This document shows positions 41,330 through 52,500 of a stretch of 64,000 nucleotides of DNA, piece by piece (the first letter of the stretch is position 1; each line of letters begins with the position of its first letter). This stretch comes from Sitta carolinensis (lineage: Eukaryota > Chordata > Aves > Passeriformes > Sittidae): the NCBI GenBank assembly GCA_032173965.1, contig JAVUNC010000006.1, forward strand, positions 39,093,870 to 39,157,869. Reading direction: 5' to 3'. The translations under genes were made by a program, and so were the position numbers. The notes beneath the pieces were generated by a model. It saw nothing but the letters and a program-made list of their open reading frames with translations, did not search any database and had not been told where the DNA came from.

Positions 41330-42725
41330 GAGCTTTAAGAAATCATTCGCTGAGCACTTACATGGGATAATCTAGAAAAGGGACCTAGGAGACATTAAAG
41401 ATCTTAAAGAACAAACTCCTCAAAGCACAAGAACAGTTCAATTCAATTTGTGGGAAGCCAAGTGGGTGTGGAAGGAAGCAGGCGACTGAATGGGAAACTC
41501 CTGACAGCACTCAAACACAAAAGGATGCGAATGAAAGGTGAAAGTGGGGGTGTGCTTCTCAGGAAGAATACTGAAATTCTGCCTCAGCATGTCAGGATGA
41601 AAATTAGAAAAGCTTGAAATTGCATGAAAATTCATAAAATGTGAAAGGCATCAAGAAGGGCTTCTTAATGCACCCTGCTAGAAAAAGCATGACTAAGGAA
41701 TCTGTGGGCCCAAAGCTGAATGGAACAAGAAACCAGTGTTAAAAAGAAAACATTTAGCTCCCCGATGCCTTTTCAGCCATCACTGGCAAAGATTGTTCTC
41801 AGCCTTCTTGTTCCATGTGCCCAGTGGAAGCATTTAGGGGACTGAAACACTACCTATAGCAGAGAAAGACTGAGTTAAGAACCATTTAAACAAACTGGGC
41901 ATACTCAAGTCCCTGTGATGGGACAAGATGCCCCAAGAGCACAGAGGCATGCAGTGGTGGCTGATGTCACTGTGAGGTTACTCTCAGTCCCACAGGAAAG
42001 GTTGTGATAATTGGAGGAGGCTTCCAGTGACAGGAAATGGGTAGATGTCACACCTGTCTTCTAAAAGGACAAGAAGAAAGATTCAATGAATTATGGGCTG
42101 GTTAGCCTAACATCAGTCCCAAGGAAGGTTATTCAACAAATCCTGATGGAATCCATTTCTAGGCATACAAATGACCAGAACGTGATTTGGAACAGCCAAC
42201 ATGGAAGAAAAAATACCAAAAAAACATCCAGGTTGCTTTCTGTGATAAGACAGGCCCAATAAGTAAAAGAATGCACAACTTTTGAAAGAGTCTCCAACGG
42301 TATGATTGTAAACAAGGGCATGTAGCTGCATCAGAGCAAGTTCAGACTGGACATCAGAAAAATGTTCTTCACTGAGAGGGAGTCACTGGAAAAGGCTTCC
42401 CAGGGAAGAAGTCTGGGCACCAAGTCTATCAGAGTTTAAGGAGCATCTGGATGAGCCAAGTCATATGGTTTGGTTTTAGGCAGCGCTGTGAAGAGCAGGG
42501 AGTTGGACTTGATGATCTCTATGGGCCCCTTCCAACCTGAGATTTTATGTGATTCCACAGTTTAGAGACAGCTGGTAGCAGATAAGTGCACTGCAAAGCC
42601 CATAGAAAACTGACAGGACCACTGCACTCCAGGGCTAGTGGTCAGCAACGCAACAACCCAATGGTGGCCAGTTCCTAATGGCATTCCTCAGTGGTTCTGC
42701 ACTGGATTTGCTGCATTTTACCAAT
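41330..42725 (+). mobile_element. CR1 LINE, plus strand, interrupted by a younger CR1
   Basis: From about 41330 the sequence follows the CR1 ORF2 linker and RT: TTAAAGAACAAACTCCTCAA, TGGGAAACTCCTGAC, AAACAAACTGGGCATACTCA, GGCTGGTTAGCCTAACATCAG and CCAAGGAAGGTTATTCAACA, up to about 42330. RT sequence resumes at about 42598-42725 (CAGGGCTAGTGGTCAGCAAC, then a diverged CCTCAGTGGTTCTGCACTGG block). Between the two lies a separate CR1 3' end (42335-42562). There are many stops and indels, so the copy is dead. Boundaries rest on pattern recognition. Confidence 0.72.
42335..42562 (+). mobile_element. Nested CR1 3' end (plus strand)
   Basis: Starts at about GTTCAGACTGGACATCAG and AAATGTTCTTCACTGAGAGG, and ends in GTTGGACTTGATGATCTCTA, CCTTCCAACCTGAGATTTTA and a TGTGATTCCA end. 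This is the standard CR1 3' terminus, here a heavily 5'-truncated copy sitting inside RT sequence of an older CR1. Confidence 0.85.
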
Positions 42726-45529
42726 GCCTTTCTTGTACTGGGGAGTCAAATACATGGCACAATAAACAGACATAATCCCACAAGTGCTGAGTATGGGGAA
42801 ATAAACTCATCCCGTGACCTGTTTACTATGCTTAGGCCAATACACTTCAATATATGATTAGCTTTTACAACTGCAAGAACCACCCTAATGGTGAGCAGCT
42901 AGAGCATGATACACAAAGAAGCTGGGAGAGTTGGGTATGTTCAGGTCAAGAACAGCTGAATATTTACTCTTCATTCTCTGTTCTTCAGCACCAAACCTAA
43001 AAACTGTGTAAGCAGAAATGAAACCTCACCATCCCTTACATTTCTGATGCTGGCATACTGTGTGATGATAATACAACATACAATTAGAGAAATGACATCA
43101 CAGCACCACACTAAGTAACTTCTATATGATATAATTCTCATCCAGAAACAAGGACTCCCATTACCTCATGTCTATCCTCCATTGTGTGGCCCTCTCAAGG
43201 TAACATCCAAAAGAAGACTTACATGTGAATGCAGATACTGGAGTCCTACGAACAAGCACACTCAGGTTCCCCAGCAGTTAGGTACAGCCACATACGTGGA
43301 ACAACTGTTCACCGTTCAGCTGAATCGGAGCCCTCCACTCTTTCAGCCACTCCTGTACTCGCCAGCACCATGGACATGACCTACATAGACAGAACTGTTG
43401 CCTATGAATAGCATTAGATAGTTTTTGCAACACTTTGGTAAGACACCACTTTAGCCAACAAACCTCCTGCATTATGCCACTTACTTTGAATATTTACCCT
43501 GCTGAGATCTATCAGTCTTTTCCTTTAAAATGCAGAGCAGCAAAATCCCATGTTTAGTCTCATTCTCCTTCCACGATAATAAAGTACAGTTTCCTTTGAA
43601 AACTGCAATGGACACTTCATTGTTGGACCAGTGTGTCTCCCTATCTATACCAGATGAATGACAGCTAGTTTTGGGACAGAAGAAGCCTCACTGAGTGAGA
43701 ATTAAGCTGTTTTATTTAAACAGATGGGAGATGCACACACAACACCACCAAAGCAAAGGACGCAGTTTGAATTATTGTTATAATTCCTTGCAACATGCCT
43801 ACAGAAAGCCTGACAACAGCTAAGCTGTCAACATGCTATCATACCACCCATCCTGCTGACCAATCTTTGGGTTTTCTGTACTCCCCCAGTTATCTCTGTC
43901 CATCTGTTGTCTCCTGTCTCATCCTTAGCTTGCTAGCTCTTTGGGGCAGGGAACATTTTTTGCCCCGTGTCTGAACAGGCATTGTGTAGGTGCTACCACA
44001 ACAGGCAGGAATAAAAATAACAACAATAATTAGGTTATATCCTAGTATCTCCTTGGGTTGGAATGTTTCCCTCCTGACTTCACAGCAGTGTTCATAAACA
44101 ATTATAACTTGGTGCAATATGGGGCCTCATAAACAAATAATTACATCCCAACCTACCTTCAACCATTTCACCAGTCATCCCTCGAGGGCTGGATCTGCTG
44201 AGCTCTCCATATGCTCCAAATGGTGAGTGTGTGTGAACTCAGTTTCAGCAGAAGATACCAGCCTTGCAGTGTAGCAGGACTAACACCCTGCATATACCCC
44301 ATAGATTTTCTTTGGACAGAATAAGCTTCCTACATACAAACTGTTGCCTCCTACTTTTGCGTGTCAACTCTGACTCATTTCTAGTGCCAAGAAGAAGAGA
44401 ATAGTATCTTCATCCTCTACTCTGAAGAATGGCAAGAGCCAACAGTTACAAATTTATGTAAGATGGTGGAAAACAGTTACATTATAAACTGTGCACAGAT
44501 TGTGGCCAAGCACAACACCATACAACTTCAACAACTATATACTCCCAGATGTTCTTTTAAACTAAGAGGAAAATCTTCCTTCCTTGAGGTTCACTAGGGA
44601 AACTGGCTCTCTGCACTGGAGACACTCAGAAATTCACTCCTAGGCCCAGCTGGATCCAGACAGGCTGTTAGTGTAAATCTAAGATTCAGGAAAAGATTGC
44701 AGTAACATGCCACATAGTATGTCTTGGATTGCTTGCTAGTAGCTGAAAGGTTCTGCTGAACTCTCAGGGAAGAGAAGCCCCACTCACCAAGAAACATCCT
44801 CCTTTCTGAAAGTGCCACAAGCCACTCTCATGAGTACTGAAGTACATGTCTACTGAATCAGGCATTAGGCTCTCTCCTCCCAAATGCACTGGGTGCAAAG
44901 GCACCTCCCGCAATGCCTCATCCACAACACTCTACTTGAGAACACAGGAAGGAAATGTTGCAGTGAGGAAAATCCTTTGCCCTTGTCTACTTCTTTTGAA
45001 GGAAGAGGACAGAAAATTACCTTGTAACTTTAACACACCATACAAATATACAGTAGTTTTTAATAGGTGAAAGCATAAGTGTAAGCCTTTTTTTTCCATC
45101 TCCAAATAATTTCACCAAATCTTCCCAGTGTAAATTAATTAGTAACCAGGATAAAAGTCTCCAATAACTTCCAATTTCTAGTTAGGAAGATGCAGAAGTT
45201 GGGCCAGCCCTCTGCTTGTTTATCTGCAGAAACAGAAAAGCTTACAGTGCTGGATGCTAATGTAACACTGCCGAACACGCAAGCTCCCTTAGGTCTCTTC
45301 GGGATGTGCACTGTAAAACTTGATTATGCCAGGGGCATGGAAGGTGCTGTAGGGCAATTTTTAGAGGGAGTGATTCACCCTGCCTCTGCTTCCCCATGCT
45401 CCCACAACTGCCAGTGAGGGGACAAGCCTGCCTCTCAGGCACTGCAAGAGCTGTTGGGACCAGACATCAGGAGTTCAGGCAGCCATTCCCTTCCGAACCT
45501 GTCAAAACCATAATAAAACAACCTAGATA
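42726..45529 (-). other. NRXN3: NRXN3 intron 1 between CR1 copies
   Basis: 42735-42915 shows weak similarity to CR1 read in antisense (CTTGTACTGGGGAGTC...AGTGCTGAGTATGGGGAA). After it, to about 45530, I recognise no gene or repeat. Small open frames only. Confidence 0.5.
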
Positions 45530-46220
45530 AAATTTTGTGTCTCCTGTCTCATCTGTTCTTAAAACTTCCAGTGATGAGGGCACTATAGCCTCCCTCAGGA
45601 CACTGTTTTCCTGCTTAACTTTCAAAATACTCATAAAGCTTTTCCTAGCACTTACCTCCACATCTTCCTTGCTACAAAAATTAAGCTGATTACTTCTTGT
45701 CCTATCCCCAGTGGACACAGAGAACAATTAATCACTGTCTTCTTAAAACAAGCTTTTAAATATTGGATGGCTTTTCCCTCGTCAATCTCTCTACTCTAAA
45801 CCAACCCAACCAATTCTCTCCTTGCAGACAGCATTTGCCACTCTGGCCGCTTTCTCCTCATCTCCTTCCACTGTTCCTAGTTTTCCTGCTCTCATTGGAT
45901 GCAATGCTCTGCTATAGCTTCAGCAGTGGCTGCTAGCGTAGAAAAACTACTGCCTATGTGCTACACGTGACATTCCTGTTAAATATACCCTAAAATGGGA
46001 TTTGCTTTTTTGCAACATCACCACACTGTTGACTCATATTCAGTCTCTGACTCACAGTAGTGCCTCCCAGATCCTTTTCTGCAGTTCTGTTGCCTGGCTT
46101 GTTATCCCCCATTTTACATACAGGCATTTGAGTAGATCTTTCCAAGTACAGTACTTTACATTTGTCTTTAATAAATTGCTTATCAAATTTTTCTAGTCTA
46201 ATTGGTAAATTATCTATGTT
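45530..46220 (-). mobile_element. Ancient CR1-type LINE fragment (antisense)
   Basis: About 700 bp whose plus strand reads, in order, blocks typical of an old amniote CR1 family in reverse: CTCCTGTCTCATCTGTTCTTAAAA, TTGCTACAAAAATTAAGC...TTCTTGTCCTATCCCCAG, GGATTTGCTTTTTTGCAACATC, ACACTGTTGACTCATATTCAG, CCAGATCCTTTTCTGCAG and GTACTTTACATTTGTCTTTA. An internal stretch (about 45780-45980) is more diverged. It covers the RT tail and 3' UTR and contains stops throughout. Confidence 0.75.
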
Positions 46221-46375
46221 GTGCTAAGAAAGCAGATCGACTTCCAAACTCATGTTACATGTTGGCAACAAAGAGAGCATGTAGGAAGAACTGCTGTGTT
46301 CAAACTTCTTAAAAAGAGTTACTGTCTAATCAAAAGCCCATCAATTCGCTACTCCCTTTTCATTCTGCATTCTAC

Positions 46376-46380
46376 CTGAT
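46376..46380. repeat. Target-site duplication, left copy (CTGAT)
   Basis: CTGAT directly precedes the TGTGG end of the inverted LTR. The same five bases follow the other end at 47484-47488. Confidence 0.85.
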
Positions 46381-47483
46381 TGTGGCACGTTGACCCTGAC
46401 TGGATGACAGGTACTCACCAAAGCCGTTCTACCACTCCCCTCTGCAACTAGACAAGGAGAAAAAATATAAAGAAAGGCTCATGAGTTAAGAGATCCCTCA
46501 TCAATTACTCTCAGAGGCAAAACAGACTCAACACGAGGAAATTAACTGAATGTATTACCAATCAAAATCAAAGCAGGTTAATGAGAAGTAAAACCTAAAA
46601 ACACCTTCCCCACACACCTCCCTCTTTCCTGGGCTTAACTTTATTCCCAATTCTTTACCTTTACCTCACCAGCAGTGCAAGGAAATGGGGAATGGAGATT
46701 ATGAGCAGTTCATCACATGTTTCTGCTGCTACTCCCTGCTTAATAACAGGAGTCTTTTCCCTGTTCTATTGTGGGGTCCTTTCCATCACAGTCCTCCATG
46801 AACTCCTCCAGCATGAGTGCTTCTCATAGGTTACAGTTCTTCATGAACTGCTCCAAAACAGATCCCTCTCCATGGGGTTCAGTCCTTCAAGAAAAGGCTG
46901 CACCAGCGTGGGCTGCCATGGGATCACAAGTCCTGTCAGTAAACCTGCTCCAGCACAGACTCCTCTCTCCATGGATCCACAGGGCCCTGCCAGAAGCCTG
47001 TCCTGGTACAGGTTTTCCAAGATCACATCCTTTTTTCAAGCATCCCCCTGCTCCAGTGTGGAGTTCCCTCCACGATGGCTCTCTGCACCCCAATGGATTT
47101 CCATGGGCTGCAGGAGCACATCGTGCCTACCATGGTCTTCACCAAGGGCTGCAGGGGGATCTCAGCTCTGGCACCCAGAGCCCCTCCTCCCCTGCTTTTT
47201 GGCTGACCTTGGTGTCTGCGGAGTTGCTACTGTCACATATTCTCCTTCGCTTCTTCTTGGGCCACAATTGCTTCTGTGCAAAACTTTTCTTTGCTTCTCG
47301 AGCACATTATCACCGAGGTGTTACTACCACTCCTGACTGGCTTGGCCTTAGCCAGCAGAGCATCCATCTGGGAGCCAGCTGGCACTGCTTCTGCTGGACA
47401 TGGGAGAAGCTTCTGGCACCTTCTCACAGAAGCCACCCTGTAGCCCCCCAGCTACCAAAACCTGGCCATGCAGACACAATGCA
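46381..47483 (-). mobile_element. Solo LTR, avian ERVL type (minus orientation) with 5-bp TSD
   Basis: A 1103-bp LTR of the same family as 40110-41158, inverted. On the minus strand it begins TGCATTGTG and ends ACGTGCCACA, so it has TG...CA termini. It is flanked by identical CTGAT copies at 46376-46380 and 47484-47488, a 5-bp target duplication as expected for ERVL-class integration. No pol or env adjoins, so it is a solo LTR formed by LTR-LTR recombination. On the minus strand the late signal reads AATACA (46556-46551) where the other copy has AATAAA; an earlier AATAAA remains (46645-46640). The 238-codon plus-strand frame at 46771-47487 is an antisense frame of the LTR. Confidence 0.92.
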
Positions 47484-47488
47484 CTGAT
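47484..47488. repeat. Target-site duplication, right copy (CTGAT)
   Basis: CTGAT directly after the ...AATGCA end of the inverted LTR, matching 46376-46380. Confidence 0.85.
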
Positions 47489-48297
47489 ACACAGTGGTCT
47501 TCATAAATTAACAGTAGCTCCCTCTAGCCTCATAAAATACATTTACTCAATGAAATTACAATCTATTGCCAAAAGAGTACAACAATGTCCTAGCCACCAC
47601 ATCACTCTGTGACCCAAGCTAGTTACAACAGAGCTGCTAGCAACTCATTAGCTTGTTTCAACCAACAAGGAAGAGAAGGGACACATTTAAAAAACTAATT
47701 ATATTGAACTAAATCTTTAAGACCTGGCTCAAAAAAATTATGACTTTTAGTCCACTGGTATTATATACACCCTTTACATATTTGATTAATGAGCTACAGG
47801 AAATTACTGCAAGGATCAATGTTTCTTTGTATTTTCTCCATAAAATCCTTAGCATTTGATCCCCAGATATGCAGCAGGTATTTTTAATGCATATACCTGA
47901 AATTATATTGTACCATACCCTCCTTGAAAATGCTGCTTGAGCTATCCAGAAAAACTGGCAGATTTTAATACCAGGATATCAATGCAGTAACAGGCATTTA
48001 GAGTACCTCAAGAAGATTTGCCTTAGTCTCCCCACAGGACTTCTGCACTCCTTTGTCCCCCTTCAAAAAAGTCAAAGTAATCAATAATTTAAAGTGTCTT
48101 TTCTTTGTGGTCTACAAAAAAATTGCAGTGTGTAACCAGCCATCATAAGAGAACAGTAAATTACCAGAATTTCTCTCCCCCAAACTTAAAAAGGATGTTA
48201 ACTGAATGTAGCCAGAGGATAAGAAAGCTGCTGAAATGCTAGGACACTTGTCCTCTGAGTAGTGGCTCACCACCATGGGCTTACTTAGTTAGGGGAA
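47489..48297 (-). other. NRXN3: NRXN3 intron 1, unannotated spacer
   Basis: About 800 bases between the solo LTR and the next CR1. I recognise neither a gene nor a repeat here. Confidence 0.6.
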
Positions 48298-48653
48298 AAA
48301 AGGGGGTCGAGAGGCAAGCCCACTACTATCTACAGCTTCCTGAGGAGGGGATCTGGAGGGAGGTGGTGAGCTCTTTTCCCTGGTATTTAGTGACAGGACA
48401 TGCAGGAATGATTCAAAGATAGAGCAGGTGAGGTTCAGACCAGATATTAGGCAACACTTCTTTACAGAGAGAGTGACCAAACTGGATCAGGCTTCCTAGA
48501 GAGGTGGTCAATGCCCTATGACTCTCAGAGACAGTTACACAATGCCCTTAATAATATCCCTTAGTGTTTGGTCTGCCCTCAAGTGGTCAGGCAGTTGGAC
48601 TTGTTGATCCTTGTAGGTCACTTCCAACTGGAACTATTCTATTCTGTTACCAG
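48298..48653 (+). mobile_element. CR1 LINE 3' fragment (plus strand)
   Basis: Follows the CR1 3' UTR: GAGGCAAGCCCACTACTATC, GGTGAGGTTCAGACCAGATAT, AACACTTCTTTACAGAGAGAGT, AGGCAGTTGGACTTGTTGATC and a CACTTCCAACTGGAACTATTCTATTC terminus. 5'-truncated, with no coding capacity left. Confidence 0.82.
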
Positions 48654-48879
48654 ATATACCAAGCTTTCTGTTCAAGGAACTCAATGCTGTACAAATGATA
48701 ATTCTGAATTTTCACTGAATGGCAAAAGTGATAACTGTTATGAAAAACTGGTTAAACACACTCTGGGAAAGAACTCCAGACTTCTGCTTCTTAAGTTAAT
48801 ACTTAAGGACCATCCTGCCTGCTCTGCTGACACGCAATACCACTGTAATGAAGCTCATGGGTCATGGATCAGCACAAGC

Positions 48880-49583
48880 TAAGGAACACCTGGCTGAAAA
48901 GCAACTTTACAGAAAAGGACCTAAGTTCCTGGTGAACACCACATTGAGTATCAGCCAACAACATGCCCTTGCACAAAAGGCAGCTAATGGTATCCTGGGA
49001 TGCATTAGAAATGCTGTCAGCAGGTTGAGGAAGGGGATTCTTCTCTCTACTCAGCACTGGTGAGGCCAAATGTGGAGCACTGTGTGCAGCTCTGGACTCC
49101 CCAGTACAAGAGAGAGGCAGACATAACACGGGGAATCCAACAAAGGGCCATGAAGATGATCATGAGTGTCTCTCATACTAGGAAGGGCTGGGAAAGCCAA
49201 GACTTTAGTCTGGAGTTAAAAATACTACAAAGGGTGTTTGGGGTGGGCAGTGTCTGATCAATGTACGTAATTACCTGAAGGCAGGGTGTAAAGGTAACAC
49301 AGCCAGGCTCTTTTCAGTGCTGCCCAGTGACAGGGCCAGAGACAATGAGCACAAACTGAAACGCAGAAGGTCCTGCCTGTACATCAGGAAACACTTTTTT
49401 ACTGGGAAAGTAACTGAGCCCTGGCACAGGTTACCCAGGGAAGTTGTAGAGTCTCCCTCCTTGAACATATCCAAAAGCCATCTGGACATGGTCATCATTT
49501 CTGGGTGGCCCTGCTTGAGCAAGGGGTTGGATCAAATGACCTTGAAAGTCTCTTCCAAATTCAACATTTCTGTGATTTTGTGG
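48880..49583 (+). mobile_element. CR1 LINE, RT tail plus 3' UTR (plus strand)
   Basis: About 700 bp. Frames at 48848-49063 and 49060-49257 carry the C-terminal RT tail (KAANGILGCIRNAV, then RPNVEHCVQLWTPQYK), split by a frameshift. The 3' UTR follows (TCTTTTCAGTGCTGCCCAGTG, ACTTTTTTACTGGGAAAGTAAC, CTGGACATGGTCATC), with a TTCTGTGATTTTGTG end near 49583. It lies about 230 bases after the previous CR1 in the same orientation, but the two 3' ends differ in sequence, so they are separate insertions. Confidence 0.88.
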
Positions 49584-52500
49584 ATTTCACTAGCCATCAG
49601 CAGGTCAAAAATCCTCCTAGAAAATAGTTGCTCTGTGGCTTAATCTGTTCTTTTCCAAATGTGTCCTGATGCTATAGCAGATCCTTCTGTAGACTGATAC
49701 TGCAGATGGTGCAGAAAGGAATTTAACAGCTAGGATAGGTTCCTTCTCAGGACAATGCTGCTATTTCACTTACTGCACGAACTGATTGAGATCTTTGTGA
49801 GATCACTTTAATTCACACTTATGCAATGTTCAGAAAGGTCAGACAGGTTATTCCCTCCTTTCCATTGCTTCCCAGAACTAGTGAAGACAGAAAGCACAGT
49901 GGTAAAAAAAACCTCAAATCAAACTATTTAATACTGTTAAGAATATATTGCTCACATCAGCAGAGAAGTTTATTCCAGATAAGATCTGACTAAAGCAAGG
50001 ACTTTTATCTTCCCTATGCATCCCTAACACCTGGGAGCACAAAAGGAGGGCAGCACAGCCTTCCATTGGCTCTTCCAGTCTAATGAACAGAAGAGAGTTC
50101 AACCAAGCAAGGGAAGGACATATCATAATCTTGTCTCACCTTCCAGTGCTCCAAGGACCAGAAGATAAAGTATCAAAAAGTACACATCACAACCTTATAT
50201 GTGTGTTCAGTGACTGACATTCACAGGTAGTAAATAAAGGTCAGTTAGATATTTGCAAGTGACAAGAGTATTACAACTGGTGACTTAACTTGCACCACAA
50301 CTTGATTCACTTATATGTACAACAGCAACTCTTAAGAGTAGAAAATTAGAAGACTATAAAAAAAAAAAACACAGAAAGCCTCTTGAACACCTTGAAAAGA
50401 ATCTCTCTTCCATTTTGCTTCTAAATAAAAATGAAGTTTTCTTGTAAGAAATACTCTTGTCTACCTGGTAATTCCTTAACTCCTATCAGTTGAAAACTGT
50501 GTAGTTACAGAAGGAAGAAGATTCACACTTAAGATGAGTGAAGGACTCTAAGCTTAAGGTGAATTTTTCTACAGATTTTTCTACAGCCCTTTCAGTGCTT
50601 CCCTCCATGACTAGTCATGAAGACAGGACAGAAGGTACTTCCACACATCCCTCACCAGATCCCATTCCTCCACACTCCATTTAGTTTCTGCAGCTCAAGC
50701 AGATTCCTTTTCCCCCTGAAATCAATGTTTAATTAACACATTATTGGAAAAAAAAAGGGACGCAAGAGCAGACTGAAACAAAGCCAGCACTACTCTGCTC
50801 TGCAGATGCTGCTAGTCCCATTAGACAATTACCCCACTGGAAAGTTATTCCTCTCCTCATCCTCCTTCAGCTGCCAGCAAACATCATCCTCTTGCTTAGT
50901 TACCTTTCTTTCCGCCCCCACAGGACTCTTTCCTTTCTTAGAAGTGGTCCACAACAGCAGAAAATACAAAATAGAGGGAGAAGGGCAGCAAGTGCTCTCT
51001 TGTGTAGCCTCACAGTACGACTGAGGCTTCATCTTTCATCCTGCCATCCCCACGGGAGCAGCACACTGACTCCCCTGATGACTGCCCCATCAACACAGCA
51101 TGCACAGTGGAAGCAGGGCAGTGTGCTGTGCCATGAGCAGAGGACTCTCAGAGGGTCAAACCCACAAGCAGACCCTGGAACTACATTAAGCTGTATGTAC
51201 CCAAAGGCAGCGGAGATGCTACCGGCAGCTTGAAAAAGTTTACATCATACCTCCCCCTATCCTCATCAATTATTATTCTATCCCAATCCTTGGCTCTCAT
51301 CCGGCTGCTGGGAGGTACTTGGATGCAGGGGATGCTGCAGCACTGTCAAGGGCATTACAAGGCAGGCCTAGGGCTTGAGCGCCCTCTCTGCTACACACAC
51401 AGGCACGCTCACCACAGGGCTGGTGCAGCCGGCAAAGAGTCCATGAACTCCTCGACTGAGCTGTCCCGAGTTACGAAGGGAGACATCAGGATCTTTGAAA
51501 GAGTCTACCATCCCAGCACTGGCATTCCTGGGATCCAAAGCTACTAGTATTAATTAGTTCCCATGATGTGATGGATGACAAGCGGCAGGACTAGGAATGA
51601 CACAAGAAGATTGTGTTTGAAATAAACCATCCCTTACCATCAAGGGCAGAGGAAAGGAATTTGGAAAGGACAGGAGCTCAGCACACCACGGAGAGATGAC
51701 AGATACACTGACAGCCCCAAAATCCCTGATATATACCCTTCCCACCACCCCAGCTCACTCCTTCTGCCAGCAGACAAAACAGGCAGGGGAGTATGCCTGG
51801 GAGAAAACTCAGGCACATGTCTGTGAGAAACATGAAGAAAGCTCTGAGACAAGGGGAAGCAAAGCAGATGAAGGGCTAATCCACCCTGTAGCAAGGGACC
51901 ATATTTCAGACAGGGCTGAACTTCTGACAGCTGTAGGTGAACCTCCACCATCCTCAGAAAAGCCACATAGTAATGCCCACAGCAGCCTAGAGACTAAAGA
52001 GGCTGAAGGCTTTAGCCCAGAAAGAGCACTTTGCTAAGCTGTCTGTGTGGTGTATGGTTCACAAGAGCTGTCCACAGCGCTCAGAGAGCACTGTTTTCTG
52101 TGAACTGTAACAAAATAAATTGTGTACCCATCATCCCTTAAGGAAGAACACAGGATCTTCCAACATCACTGGTGTATTTCCAGTAGGAGTCCATTGCTCA
52201 ACTTTTCAAGAACATCACTACAGAAACATTGCATTTCATCCCTACTAGAATTCAGTAAAACCATACTCAGGCTAGCCCAACCAAAAGTCATGGGTTTTCC
52301 ATTAAAAAAAAAAAAAAAAATCAAAAAAAGGCTATAAACCAAGCACTAAATGTACCATCCATTGCCCACAAAGAGAAAGGCAGAAAAAATTTCTCCCTTG
52401 CCACCTTTCTATGAACGTGTCTTGGTCTGGCTGTTTGGATGGCAGTGAGAAGTCAAAACACCACTTCTGATTCTCAGAGTCCTTTACACATGAATTGCCA

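Noticed and set aside
46771..47487. 238-codon plus-strand open frame
   Set aside because: Lies entirely within the inverted solo LTR apart from its last few bases, antisense to it. A related frame exists in the other LTR copy.
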